From the NCBI GenBank assembly GCA_964439935.1, contig CAYTPW010000010.1:62001-126000 (forward strand): DNA of 64,000 nt, written 5' to 3'. A program made the translations under genes and the position numbers. Below the pieces are notes generated by a model, which saw only the letters and a program-made list of their open reading frames with translations, was not told the origin of the DNA and made no database searches. Each line of letters starts with the position of its first letter. Position 1 is the first letter of the stretch. Positions 7,804-17,044 of this stretch are shown here, piece by piece. The stretch comes from JABMQW01 sp964439935 (GTDB taxonomy: Bacteria; Fidelibacterota; Marinisomatia; Marinisomatales; TCS56).

Positions 7804-8430
7804 TTATTTCGTCGTACTTTGTACAGGTATACGTTTGTTAGGAATGGGGGTGGTGTTGCTGGCCAGTGCGCCACCGGAAATGACTGTTTTCAATCCGTCT
7901 TCAACATTCAGATTTGATTCGATGGCATCCGCTTGGGGTACGATCAAGTAAAAACCGGAGGTGGGGTTGGGAGTGGTTGGTACAAAAAGATGGTAGAACT
8001 GAAGGCCTTCTGAGTTGGTGCTCTCGGCGGTTACAAATGAAATCGTCCACAGTCCTTTGCGGGGATACTCAATATAAACGACCTTTCGGAAGGCCCGGCT
8101 GGCGGTGCCTGAAAAGGCATTGGTTATTTGCTTAATAGTGTTGTAAATCGGGTTGACAATCGGCAGGGAGGCCAGGATCTTTTCACCCCAATAGAATAAA
8201 CGCCGACCGATGACATTCGTGATAATTATGCCAAGCAGGAAAACTAAAATAATTGAGATTACTATTCCCAGACCGGGGATTTCGATCTCGTAGCGCCGTA
8301 GAAAATTTGCAGTTGGTTTATCCAGTACTCTGAAAATCAAACCTATAAAGTATACCGTCAGTGCAATTGGGGCAGCAGTAAACAATCCGGCTAAAAATGT
8401 TCTTCGAATAATTTGAAAAAATCTGTTCAT
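7804..8430 (-). CDS. DUF502 family membrane protein
   Basis: The 208-residue protein has two N-terminal transmembrane segments (FLAGLFTAAPIALTVYFIGLIF and GLGIVISIILVFLLGIIITN). These are followed by the conserved DUF502 segment LPIVNPIYNTIKQITNAF (about residues 90-107) and a soluble beta-rich C-terminal domain. The family is widespread in Gram-negative bacteria and plants; its molecular role is unknown to me beyond membrane association. It lies 38 bp downstream of ogt on the same strand and 116 bp before the FakAB gene, in a minus-strand series running from the EamA transporter to plsY. Confidence 0.9.
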   Translation of the reverse strand: MNRFFQIIRRTFLAGLFTAAPIALTVYFIGLIFRVLDKPTANFLRRYEIEIPGLGIVISIILVFLLGIIITNVIGRRLFYWGEKILASLPIVNPIYNTIKQITNAFSGTASRAFRKVVYIEYPRKGLWTISFVTAESTNSEGLQFYHLFVPTTPNPTSGFYLIVPQADAIESNLNVEDGLKTVISGGALASNTTPIPNKRIPVQSTTK

Positions 8431-8468
8431 ATTAAGTCCAGTGCGCCAGATTAAATATTATTGGATAT

Positions 8469-8972
8469 TCAGTCATCTACTTCAATTCCCTCAAGGCGAA
8501 GCAAATTTGCTTTCATTTTAAGTCCACCGGCATAACCGTTAAGACGACCATCACTGGCCAGCACCCGGTGGCAGGGTATGACGATTGGAATCGGATTGCG
8601 GGCATTGGCACCACCAACAGCCCGAACGGCCGTGGGCTTACCCAGTGCCAGGGCAATCTGGCCGTAACTGGTTGTCTGCCCATATTTCACCTGGGCTACT
8701 TGCTCTAAAACAGCTTGGTAAAATGGAGTAGTGCGTAAGTCAATAGTTAAAGTGAATTCGTTTCTATCACCGGCAAAATACTCTTTTAGCTGTGAGATAA
8801 TTTCCTGACAGTCATTCTGGTCTTGGTGTACTGTTTCGGCCGGAAAATATTTGCCGAGGAAATGATTGAGTCCCTCAGCCAGACTGGGTAATGCTAAGTA
8901 GCACAAACCAACTTTGGATTTAGCGATTGTAATTTCCCCGATTGGAGACTGATATTGAGCATATTTTATCAT
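8469..8972 (-). CDS. ogt: Methylated-DNA--protein-cysteine methyltransferase
   Basis: This 167-residue protein transfers the methyl group of O6-methylguanine in DNA to its own cysteine. The active-site motif PIVIPCHRVLASDG is intact with Cys at 134, preceded by the DNA-binding helix-turn-helix YGQTTSYGQIALALGKPTAVRAVGGA (recognition segment about 98-122). The length fits Ogt/Ada C-terminal type enzymes. It lies 37 bp after alkA on the same strand, giving a two-gene alkylation-repair set. Confidence 0.95.
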   Translation of the reverse strand: MIKYAQYQSPIGEITIAKSKVGLCYLALPSLAEGLNHFLGKYFPAETVHQDQNDCQEIISQLKEYFAGDRNEFTLTIDLRTTPFYQAVLEQVAQVKYGQTTSYGQIALALGKPTAVRAVGGANARNPIPIVIPCHRVLASDGRLNGYAGGLKMKANLLRLEGIEVDD

Positions 8973-9009
8973 TTTGGTCTTCTGTTATTAGCGGATATTA
9001 AATGCATAA

Positions 9010-9894
9010 TCATTGATTACCTAATAATCCCTGTTCATAAGCATACCACAGATAGAACGTTACCATCCCCCGGTAAGGTTCCCAATTACTGGCGATTTGC
9101 CGCATTTCATCCTGCGTAGGTCGCTTGGATAATTGGTAAACTTTCTGAGTGGCATTCAATAGTCCGATATCAGCTGCTGGTAGCATATTCAATCGTTGAT
9201 ATCCGACCAAGGCGACGTATTCCGCGGTCCAGGGACCCACACCATAAATCGATTGGAGATTGGTCAGCAGTTTTTCGTCATCCAAACTATACCAGTCTTT
9301 GGGATATATTTCTCCATCGATAATTGATTTCGCCAACCGGATAATGAAACGGCTTTTATTAGTGGTGAATTGAAATCGGCGCAGGGCAAGTTCATCTTGC
9401 CGGGCCAGGTGCTCGGGCGTTGGGAATTTGTATAAAATGAAATTGTTGAACTTGTGTTCCACACCAAAATTCTCTATCAGACGACTCTTTAAAGTTTCAG
9501 CGAAAGGCAGGTTCAGTTGCTGATCGGCAATTGCGGTTACCAGAGCTTCGAAGGGAGTAGCTTTCTGAAATATCCTTAAACCTTTGAGGGGTAGAATTAT
9601 TTTTCCATAGACAGGGTCGCCACTTAACCGTGCATAATAATTTTCGAGATCCTGATCAAGACCAAAGCGTCTCCTTAGCTCGATTGTTAATTGTGGCTGG
9701 TCTAATCTGTTACCATATTCAACTAAGAGTTTTGATTGATCGCTGAGGTGCGTTATCGCCACCAATTGATCTTCGATCAGGGTGCAATAAGTCTCCCCGT
9801 TCAGGCATTCAGTCAATCCAAATGGCTGGCGGGTGGAGTCCTGCAATGTTTGATAAAACCGAAAATCCCGAGGGACATCCAGGTCAAGATGCAT
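9010..9894 (-). CDS. DNA-3-methyladenine glycosylase, AlkA/HhH-GPD family
   Basis: This 294-residue protein combines an AlkA-like N-terminal beta domain with an HhH-GPD glycosylase domain. The helix-hairpin-helix reads LQSIYGVGPWTAEYVAL (about residues 213-229) and the catalytic Asp is in LPAADIGL (D242). A second AlkA-type motif, FEALVTAIADQQLN, is at about 115-128. It excises 3-methylpurines and related alkylated bases from DNA, complementing Ogt encoded 37 bp downstream. The start codon overlaps the end of the upstream EamA gene by 11 bp. Confidence 0.92.
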   Translation of the reverse strand: MHLDLDVPRDFRFYQTLQDSTRQPFGLTECLNGETYCTLIEDQLVAITHLSDQSKLLVEYGNRLDQPQLTIELRRRFGLDQDLENYYARLSGDPVYGKIILPLKGLRIFQKATPFEALVTAIADQQLNLPFAETLKSRLIENFGVEHKFNNFILYKFPTPEHLARQDELALRRFQFTTNKSRFIIRLAKSIIDGEIYPKDWYSLDDEKLLTNLQSIYGVGPWTAEYVALVGYQRLNMLPAADIGLLNATQKVYQLSKRPTQDEMRQIASNWEPYRGMVTFYLWYAYEQGLLGNQ

Positions 9895-10774
9895 TGATTG
9901 CTGATTTCGATTTCAGGTTAATCAATACAATACCGCCTAAGACTAATCCGGCACCCAGGACCATCAATGGTGTCAGTCGTTCTCCCAGAATTGACCAGCT
10001 GATCACTGTGGCAATTAAGGGAGGAAAAAAAGCAATATAGGCAATCTTGGTCAAGGATATATGCGAGAACAGCCAGATGTAGATCAGCCAGGCTAATACC
10101 GTGCCCATTATCGTCAGATACAGCAGTGAGCCGACATTGATAAAATTCCAGTCCATGCTGCGTTCATTTTCCACGATTGCCGATAAGATTAATAATAATA
10201 TTCCAGCCAGTGTCTGACACACAGCATTCATCGGGATTGTGGAGACTTGATCCCGATGGCGCTTGAGATAAATATTCGGCCAGGCAGCAATGATCACCGC
10301 TATAGATATTGTTAAAATCCCAGCCGTTACATTTTTACCACCCATATTCCCACCCTCAAGCAGAATGATTACCACTCCTGCCATCCCGGCAATAATGCTG
10401 ATTAATTTGCGCAGATTCAGTCGTTCATCCGGTAGTGAGAAATGGGCCAGAAAGGTTACAATTAACGGGAAACCGGCCCAGATGATCGAAGACAGATTGG
10501 AATAGATATACTGGGTAGCCCAGTAACTCAAAGCATAACCAATAGCCAGGTTCATGATTCCAAATGAAAGATAAACTTTAATCGCCGTAGGGTTCCAGAC
10601 CGGGTAATCTTTCTTCCAGATTACCAGCCCCCACAGGATCAAACCCGCCAGAAAGAAACGTAATCCGGCCCCCCAAAAAGGTGGAGTGCCGGCTAAGCTG
10701 ATTTTTATGAAGAACCAGGTTGTTCCCCAGATCAGACAGAGGCTGATATATAGTGCGATTACCTTAACTTTCAT
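9884..10774 (-). CDS. EamA/DMT-family transporter
   Basis: The 296-residue integral membrane protein has about ten hydrophobic segments in two EamA repeats, typical of drug/metabolite transporters (RhaT/YdcZ/PecM-like). The N-terminus has LCLIWGTTWFFIKISLAGTPP and the second half has TIMGTVLAWLIYIWLFSHI. The last segment ends GAGLVLGGIVLINL with a basic tail. Family members export amino acids or metabolites, but the substrate is not predictable. The end of the gene overlaps the AlkA-family glycosylase start by 11 bp, so the two are likely transcribed together. Confidence 0.9.
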   Translation of the reverse strand: MKVKVIALYISLCLIWGTTWFFIKISLAGTPPFWGAGLRFFLAGLILWGLVIWKKDYPVWNPTAIKVYLSFGIMNLAIGYALSYWATQYIYSNLSSIIWAGFPLIVTFLAHFSLPDERLNLRKLISIIAGMAGVVIILLEGGNMGGKNVTAGILTISIAVIIAAWPNIYLKRHRDQVSTIPMNAVCQTLAGILLLILSAIVENERSMDWNFINVGSLLYLTIMGTVLAWLIYIWLFSHISLTKIAYIAFFPPLIATVISWSILGERLTPLMVLGAGLVLGGIVLINLKSKSAINAS

Positions 10775-10795
10775 GTCGGTTATGAAACTAACAAA

Positions 10796-10817
10796 AAACT
10801 CCGCTGATACGGAGTTT
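10796..10817 (-). terminator. Rho-independent terminator of the secDF operon
   Basis: On the minus strand the sequence forms an 8-bp stem AAACTCCG/CGGAGTTT with a 6-nt loop, followed by a run of T. It lies 28 bp after the secF stop codon and before the EamA gene on the same strand. Confidence 0.82.
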
Positions 10818-10845
10818 TCTGCTTAATAATATCGATTATTGAATT

Positions 10846-11784
10846 CTAAGTATTCTTAATTTTTGCTTTAGCGTGTAATTTGAGTACGATTGGGCTGGCG
10901 ACATAAATGGATGAGTAAGTGCCGATAATGACACCAACGATCATGGCAAAGGCAAAATTATGGATAACTTCGCCACCATAGAGCCACAGAACAAATACTA
11001 CCACAAACGTTGTCAGGGATGTGATGATCGTCCGGCTTAGGGATGAATTAATGCTGTGATTGATAATCGAACTGAATTGGCTACTACGCATACCCTTGAT
11101 ATTTTCTCGAATACGATCAAATATCACGATCGTATCGTTCAGCGAATAACCAACAATGGTCAGGAATGCCGCTACCACCGAGAGCGAAATCTCGAAGTCC
11201 ATTATTGAGAATATGCCCAGCGTGATCAATACATCGTGGGTTAAGGCAGCTATTGCACCTAGTGCAAATTTGAATTCGAAACGTACCGAGATGTAAATCA
11301 GGATCAGGATCAATGCAGATATGATCGACAGGTACGCTTTACCGCTCAATTCCGCCCCGATTTTCGGGCCTACGGATTCGACAGACAAAATGAATTCTGC
11401 TTTATCGGCTGGCACATTCTCCGGGAAAGTACTATACAGGAAATCCACAATCTGCTGATTGAAATTCTCGACCTGGTTATCCATGATCGGAATCCGTAAC
11501 GACACGGTGGACAGATCACCGAAATGTTTGATTTCATTATTACTGAAATCATAGTTTTGATCACCGATAGTGACATCCGATAGAACTTCACGGATATTAT
11601 TGATATCCATTTCAGTCGTATAATTAACTGCTATCAAACTGCCACCTCTGAAATCAATGCTGAGCCGAAGACCGCCTTGAAAAATGATTGACAGCAATCC
11701 GGCGATAATCAGCACTGATGATATGATTGCGCCCAAACGTGTCTGGGCCATAAAATCAATTTTAGTGTCTTTGATCAATCTCAT
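10846..11784 (-). CDS. secF: Protein translocase subunit SecF
   Basis: This 312-residue membrane protein has one N-terminal transmembrane helix, a periplasmic domain beginning LSIDFRGGSLIAVNY (the FxGG motif of SecF), and five further helices. The conserved segment SLNDTIVIFDRIREN is present at about residues 200-214. With SecD it uses the proton gradient to pull translocated proteins through SecYEG. It overlaps the secD stop codon by 4 bp, so translational coupling is likely. Confidence 0.97.
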   Translation of the reverse strand: MRLIKDTKIDFMAQTRLGAIISSVLIIAGLLSIIFQGGLRLSIDFRGGSLIAVNYTTEMDINNIREVLSDVTIGDQNYDFSNNEIKHFGDLSTVSLRIPIMDNQVENFNQQIVDFLYSTFPENVPADKAEFILSVESVGPKIGAELSGKAYLSIISALILILIYISVRFEFKFALGAIAALTHDVLITLGIFSIMDFEISLSVVAAFLTIVGYSLNDTIVIFDRIRENIKGMRSSQFSSIINHSINSSLSRTIITSLTTFVVVFVLWLYGGEVIHNFAFAMIVGVIIGTYSSIYVASPIVLKLHAKAKIKNT

Positions 11785-13703
11785 ATGCTTAAAGTCTGTA
11801 TTTGTTTGCGAGAAGTATAACTATTAAAGATAGTTCGGGTTACGAAAATAGCTGTGAACATGCTGATTAAAATACCCCAGAACAACACGGTTGCAAATCC
11901 GCGCAGGGGACCAGTACCGAATTGATACAATACCAGTGCCGCTATCACCGTTGTTACATTGGCATCAATAATAGTTGTCAAGGCTCGATCGTAGCCACTG
12001 TCAACGGCCGCTCGCGGTGTTTTCCCTTTTCGAGCTTCTTCCCGAATTCGTTCAAAAATGATAACATTGGCATCGATCGACATTCCGACTGTCAAAATCA
12101 ATCCGGCAATACCGGGTAACGTTAGTGTTGCTCCCAGCGATGCCAGTATCGCAAGCACCAGAAGGATATTCCAGATCAGGGCAAAACTGGCAACTACTCC
12201 GGAAAGTTTATAATAAACCATGATGAACAGCAGAACCACGACTAATCCGATAATTACTGACAGCGTACCTTTCCGGATCGAATCGGCACCCAGGGATGGT
12301 CCGACTATTCGCTCTTCGATAATATTGACCGGCGCCGGAAGGGCACCGGCTCTTAATACAATCGCAATATCTTTGGCTTCATCCAGGTTTTCAAAACCAC
12401 GGATCACGGTTGAACCACCAGATATACGGTCCTCAATCACCGGGGCCATACGGACATGCTTGTCCAGTACGATAGCCACTCGTTTTCCTATATTAGCTCC
12501 AGTTACCCGGGCCCAGGTCCGCATGCCATCACTATTCATGTCCATCAGGATGATGTTCTGGCCGGCATTGGTGCCGCCTTGAGAGCCGAGGGTTGCCTTG
12601 GCTTTTTCAATCACACCACCGGTGATTTCAGACTCTATTTCCAGATGGTAGAGCCGATAAAATTTCTCTTCTGATCCGGAAGCATCGGTAAATACATCCG
12701 CTGCTTCGCTAAACAGGAACTGGCTGTTAGTAGTGCTCAGTTTTTCACTGATCTCCGGCAGATCCAGTATTTTCCTTATCGCATAATAATTCTTTTCCGG
12801 AACACCAATATCATTGCCCAAATTCCGCAGAAGCGATGAAAATGGCCTTTCAGCGAACAAACGTTCATCAATAACTACGGAACTGTCGGAATCGGCAGCA
12901 AGCGTTTCCTCGGTTACCGTTTCACCAAACAATTCATTGACTGAAATCGATTTATCTTCACTGACAAATTCTTCCTGCTCAATGTCTTCGGTGGCACTGG
13001 TATCGGCCGTTTGTGTCAGATCATCCAGTTCTTCGCTGCCCTTCAGGATTTTATCGATCCGGATCAGGAGATCCTGGGTAACCTCAGGATTCTTGACCAG
13101 TATAAATTCCAGCAGGGCGGTACTCTGTAATAATTCCCGGGCCCGTTCCGGATCCTGGGTACCGGCCAGTTCCACAATAATCCGGCGATTACCCTGTTTT
13201 TGGATAGTCGGTTCTGACACACCAAACTGGTCCACACGATTACTGAGTATTTCCAGAACACGATTCAGCGCATCTTCTGCTTCTTCTTCAAGGCCGTTGA
13301 TAATGTCCGAGGTGCTGGCACCATAATCGTGGTAATAACGAGGCAGCCTCAAACTTGCAGCTTCTGCTTCTTGCTGGAATAAATTGAAAAAATCGGCTTC
13401 AGGATCTTTTAGACCCATTTGAATTTTCGCGATCATTTTTTCAAACTTCTGATCTTTATTCACAGCCAGATTAGTAACTAAGGTGGGTAAATCGGCTTCC
13501 AGGACGATATGCATACCACCTTTCAGATCAAGCCCCTGTTTGATGGTCCGGGTTTCGATTGCTTTCAACTCGCCGGATTCCCGCAGTGTTTCCATCTGGT
13601 CCGCGGTCATGGTTTCATAGCGTACTGTTGGCCAGAGCGCATATATGGCCCAGGCCAGTATAATGCCGATTATGATGTATCGAGGTGTTAATTTCTTATT
13701 CAT
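11781..13703 (-). CDS. secD: Protein translocase subunit SecD
   Basis: This 640-residue protein has an N-terminal membrane anchor, the motif TIKQGLDLKGGMHIVLEADL (about residues 53-72), P1 periplasmic repeats and six C-terminal helices with VGMSIDANVIIFERIREE. It partners with SecF, encoded directly downstream. An acidic, low-complexity insertion (roughly residues 222-278, rich in Glu, Asp, Ser and Thr) lies in the periplasmic head and makes it longer than many SecD proteins; such insertions occur in FCB-group SecD. No yajC gene precedes it here. Confidence 0.97.
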   Translation of the reverse strand: MNKKLTPRYIIIGIILAWAIYALWPTVRYETMTADQMETLRESGELKAIETRTIKQGLDLKGGMHIVLEADLPTLVTNLAVNKDQKFEKMIAKIQMGLKDPEADFFNLFQQEAEAASLRLPRYYHDYGASTSDIINGLEEEAEDALNRVLEILSNRVDQFGVSEPTIQKQGNRRIIVELAGTQDPERARELLQSTALLEFILVKNPEVTQDLLIRIDKILKGSEELDDLTQTADTSATEDIEQEEFVSEDKSISVNELFGETVTEETLAADSDSSVVIDERLFAERPFSSLLRNLGNDIGVPEKNYYAIRKILDLPEISEKLSTTNSQFLFSEAADVFTDASGSEEKFYRLYHLEIESEITGGVIEKAKATLGSQGGTNAGQNIILMDMNSDGMRTWARVTGANIGKRVAIVLDKHVRMAPVIEDRISGGSTVIRGFENLDEAKDIAIVLRAGALPAPVNIIEERIVGPSLGADSIRKGTLSVIIGLVVVLLFIMVYYKLSGVVASFALIWNILLVLAILASLGATLTLPGIAGLILTVGMSIDANVIIFERIREEARKGKTPRAAVDSGYDRALTTIIDANVTTVIAALVLYQFGTGPLRGFATVLFWGILISMFTAIFVTRTIFNSYTSRKQIQTLSI

Positions 13704-13801
13704 GGAGTTTAGTTTTCAATATAACAGAATTTACGAGTCTGAAATATACCGCTTCTGTCTTTCTGCAGGCAATTGCTTATTTTGGATTTTTTTGTCTATT
13801 T

Positions 13802-14992
13802 TTATTCAATAACGGCCAGCTTTTTACCTACCCTGATAAAGGCTTCCACGGCCTGGTCTAAGTGCTCTGTTTCCATCGCGGCTGAGATTTGAACCCGAAT
13901 ACGCGCTTCACCTTTGGGAACCACCGGGAAGAAGAATCCGATGACATAGATACCTTCTGCCAGTAAATCAGCTGCCATCTGTTGAGCCAGTCGGGCTTCG
14001 TAAAGCATTATCGGTACTATCGGGTGAATACCCGGTTTAATATCAAAACCAGCCTGGGTCATACAATGTCGGAAATAACGAGTATTTTCCTCCAGTTTAT
14101 CGCGTAAAGTGGTGGTGGCTGTGAGCATTTCAAATACCTTGATACCGGCGGCGGTAATGGCAGGAGCCAGGGTATTGGAAAACAGATATGGCCGCGATCG
14201 CTGGCGCAGCAGGTCAATTATTTCCTGCTTACCGGTGGTGAATCCACCAGAGGCACCCCCGAGTGCTTTACCAAGCGTGGAAGTATAAACATCCACTTTA
14301 TCTAACACATTACATTGTTCGGCTGAGCCGCGGCCGGTTTTCCCGACAAAGCCAGTGGCATGGCTGTCATCGACCATGACCATTGCATCATATTTCTGGG
14401 CCAGGGATACAATTTCATCGACGCGGGCAATGTCGCCATCCATGCTGAATACGCCGTCGGTAGCGATCAATCGCAGGCGGGCACTCCTGGATTCCTGGAG
14501 CTTTGCTTCAAGATCCGTCATGTCAGCATGCAGAAAACGGTAGCGCTGTGCTTTGCACAAACGTACTCCATCAATGATCGAAGCGTGATTCAATGCATCA
14601 CTGATGACGGCATCTTCCTCTGTGAGCAGTGTCTCAAACAGACCACCGTTGGCATCGAAGCAGCTGGTATAGAGAATTGCATCGTCGGTTCCGAAAAAAG
14701 CAGCGATCGCCTGTTCCAGCTGCTTATGCAGATTCTGGGTACCGCAGATAAAGCGCACTGATGACAAACCAAAGCCATGTTGATCCAGTGCCTGCTTGGC
14801 AGCTGCTACTATATCAGGATGATTAGAGAGCCCCAGATAATTGTTGGCACAGAAATTCAAAACATTACTGCCGTCTGCTACCTTGATATCCACTCCCTGT
14901 GGTGTAATAATGACCCGCTCTTTCTTATACAGACCATCCGCCTCGATTTCCGTTAAAATTCCATTATAGATTGCTTTGGAGTCAATCATCCT
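13802..14992 (-). CDS. kbl: 2-amino-3-ketobutyrate CoA ligase (glycine C-acetyltransferase)
   Basis: Starting at the ATG at 14992, which has TAAGGA eight bases upstream, the protein has 396 residues, the usual KBL length. A TTG at 15013 is also in frame but has no ribosome-binding site. It is a PLP fold-type I enzyme of the alpha-oxoamine synthase family. FCANNYLGLSNHPD is at the N-terminus, DDSHATGFVG provides the PLP aspartate, and the Schiff-base lysine is in STLGKALGGASGG. It converts 2-amino-3-oxobutyrate and CoA to glycine and acetyl-CoA. The preceding gene, tdh, supplies the substrate, so together they degrade threonine. Confidence 0.96.
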   Translation of the reverse strand, partial: RMIDSKAIYNGILTEIEADGLYKKERVIITPQGVDIKVADGSNVLNFCANNYLGLSNHPDIVAAAKQALDQHGFGLSSVRFICGTQNLHKQLEQAIAAFFGTDDAILYTSCFDANGGLFETLLTEEDAVISDALNHASIIDGVRLCKAQRYRFLHADMTDLEAKLQESRSARLRLIATDGVFSMDGDIARVDEIVSLAQKYDAMVMVDDSHATGFVGKTGRGSAEQCNVLDKVDVYTSTLGKALGGASGGFTTGKQEIIDLLRQRSRPYLFSNTLAPAITAAGIKVFEMLTATTTLRDKLEENTRYFRHCMTQAGFDIKPGIHPIVPIMLYEARLAQQMAADLLAEGIYVIGFFFPVVPKGEARIRVQISAAMETEHLDQAVEAFIRVGKKLAVIE

Positions 14993-15051
14993 TTTAGTCC
15001 TTATTTGATCCAATCAGAAATATTATTTATCAGCAGTATAATTTTGACAGA

Positions 15052-16086
15052 TTAATCCCAATCCAGCACCACTTTCCCGCAATTCCCGGTGGCCATGATA
15101 TCAAATCCGTTCTGAAATTCATCAATCGGGAGAGTGTGGGTAAGCACTCCGGAAATGTTCAGCCCACTTCGCAACATCTGTTCCATTTTATACCAGGTTT
15201 CATACATCTCTCGTCCGTAGATACCCTTTACATGCAGTCCCTTAAATATGATATCATCCCAGTTGATCCGGGTTGATTCAGGTAGAATCCCCAACAGGGC
15301 AATACGTCCCCCATGGTACATATTATGCAGCATGGAATTAAAAGCGGCCGGATTGCCAGACATCTCAAGGCCGATATCAAAACCATTGGACATATTCAAC
15401 TCAGCCAGGACATCAGAAACTTTTCCATGCTGAACATTGATTATCTGCGAAGCACCCATTTGCTGGGCCAGTTTTAGGCGGTAATCGTTGATATCGGTAA
15501 TTACTACATGGCGAGCACCAACAAATTTGCAGATTGCCACTGCCATGATGCCGATTGGTCCTGCTCCGGTTATTAAAACATCCTCGCCAACCATCTCAAA
15601 AGATAAAGCAGTGTGGACGGCATTGCCGAAGGGATCGAAAAAAGCGGCAATTGAGGATGGAATATCCTCATGGACCGGCCAAAGATTACGTTCGGGGATT
15701 GCGAGATATTCCGCAAAAGCACCGTCACGATTGACACCGATACCGCTGGTGCGGTGGCAGAGATGGCGTTTCCCAGCCCGACAGTTACGGCAATAACCGC
15801 ATGTGATATGTCCCTCACCGCTGACACGATCGCCGATCTGATAATGAGTAACACCGTGCCCCAATTCCACAATCGTCCCAACAAATTCATGGCCGACAAT
15901 CAAGGGCAAGGGAATTGTGCGTCTGGACCACTCATCCCAGTTATAAATATGTAAGTCCGTACCACAGATAGCCGTTTTCTCTATTTTGATCAGTACATCA
16001 TTAGTCCCGATTTCAGGAACCGGCACCTCTTCCATCCAGATGCCAGCTTCTGCAGATTTTTTAACCAGTGCTTTCATGGCATTCAT
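15052..16086 (-). CDS. tdh: L-threonine 3-dehydrogenase
   Basis: This 344-residue zinc-dependent medium-chain dehydrogenase shows the catalytic zinc site (CGTDLHIYNWDEW and GHEFVG), four structural-zinc cysteines in the segment CGYCRNCRAGKRHLC, and the NAD-binding ITGAGPIGIMAV. TDH oxidises L-threonine to 2-amino-3-ketobutyrate, which Kbl (encoded 59 bp downstream) cleaves. Threonine can thus be a source of glycine and acetyl-CoA. An AGGA sequence precedes the ATG at 16086; a second in-frame ATG three codons later matches the usual MKALVK start. The gene is divergent from parA. Confidence 0.97.
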   Translation of the reverse strand: MNAMKALVKKSAEAGIWMEEVPVPEIGTNDVLIKIEKTAICGTDLHIYNWDEWSRRTIPLPLIVGHEFVGTIVELGHGVTHYQIGDRVSGEGHITCGYCRNCRAGKRHLCHRTSGIGVNRDGAFAEYLAIPERNLWPVHEDIPSSIAAFFDPFGNAVHTALSFEMVGEDVLITGAGPIGIMAVAICKFVGARHVVITDINDYRLKLAQQMGASQIINVQHGKVSDVLAELNMSNGFDIGLEMSGNPAAFNSMLHNMYHGGRIALLGILPESTRINWDDIIFKGLHVKGIYGREMYETWYKMEQMLRSGLNISGVLTHTLPIDEFQNGFDIMATGNCGKVVLDWD

Positions 16087-16267
16087 TATAATTCCTGAAA
16101 TATAAATATGAAGAAATTGCCCCGTAAACTACATAATCTCATTACCGCTGACAAATGGAATCGTTGGAATATTTGAGTAATCATGATCCCTTAACCGGGC
16201 AACTTCTTTGTTTTGACATAACCGATTCCCTAAATTCGCCCTCAGTTTATTCTAGAAATCGAGTTCA

Positions 16268-17044
16268 ATGTCAAAAATCATCGTTATAGCCAATCAAAAA
16301 GGCGGGGTCGGGAAAACCACCACCGCTGTTAATGCTGCTATCAGTTTAGCCGTTAGCGAATTGAAAACACTCCTGATCGACATGGATCCCCAGGCCAATG
16401 CCACAGTTGGTGTTTCTGACCTTTTCCAGGAATCACCGGCTACCATTTATGACGTTCTGATCAGCGGAGTCCTGGTTGAAGATGCGATCACCAAATCCAG
16501 TTTTGATAACCTGGATCTGCTCACCTCAACCAAGGATCTGGTTGGGGCTGAGATTGAGTTAGTCAGTGTAATGGCCAGGGAATACCAGTTAAAACAGAAG
16601 CTGGATATTGTTCGCGATCGCTATGACTATATCATTATTGACTGTCCGCCATCCTTGGGATTGCTGACACTGAATGCCCTAACTAGTGCCGATTCAGTTT
16701 TGATTCCAATCCAGTGTGAATATTACGCACTCGAGGGTTTGGGTCAATTGTTGAATACAATCAGACTGGTTCAGCAACACCTTAATAAGCAACTGGCTAT
16801 TGAAGGCGTGCTGCTGACGATGTATGACGGTCGGTTGAATCTCTCCAAGCAGGTCGAAGAAGAAGTGAAAAGTTATTTCGAGGAAAAAATATTTAATTCG
16901 ATCATACACCGCAATGTCCGCTTGGGGGAAGCCCCCAGCTTTGGGAAGCCGGTTTTGCTATATGATGCCAATTCCACCGGCGCTCGAGATTATATTGAAT
17001 TGGTTGAAGAAATTCTGGAACGGGATGGTAACTCGGCTCGGTAA
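16268..17044 (+). CDS. parA: Chromosome-partitioning ATPase ParA/Soj
   Basis: The 258-residue protein begins IIVIANQKGGVGKTTTAVN, the deviant Walker A motif of ParA (residues about 4-22). LLIDMDPQANAT (Walker A') and YIIIDCPPSLGLL (Walker B) follow. There is no N-terminal HTH, so it is the chromosomal Soj type. It works with ParB, whose gene overlaps by 20 bp, to segregate the origin region. A parAB pair often lies near the replication origin, though no DnaA-box cluster was recognised here. Confidence 0.96.
   Translation: MSKIIVIANQKGGVGKTTTAVNAAISLAVSELKTLLIDMDPQANATVGVSDLFQESPATIYDVLISGVLVEDAITKSSFDNLDLLTSTKDLVGAEIELVSVMAREYQLKQKLDIVRDRYDYIIIDCPPSLGLLTLNALTSADSVLIPIQCEYYALEGLGQLLNTIRLVQQHLNKQLAIEGVLLTMYDGRLNLSKQVEEEVKSYFEEKIFNSIIHRNVRLGEAPSFGKPVLLYDANSTGARDYIELVEEILERDGNSAR

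Noticed and set aside
12814..13326. 170-codon plus-strand ORF inside secD
   Set aside because: Serine/arginine-rich low-complexity translation, the typical shadow of an acidic, Leu-rich coding strand.
16213..16236. Promoter with TTGACA upstream of parA
   Set aside because: The -35-like hexamer is present but no acceptable -10 box lies at 16-18 bp spacing.
16914..17024. N-terminal extension of ParB
   Set aside because: The frame is open but lies wholly inside parA, and the conserved ParB start VTRLGKGLEAII begins at 17025.
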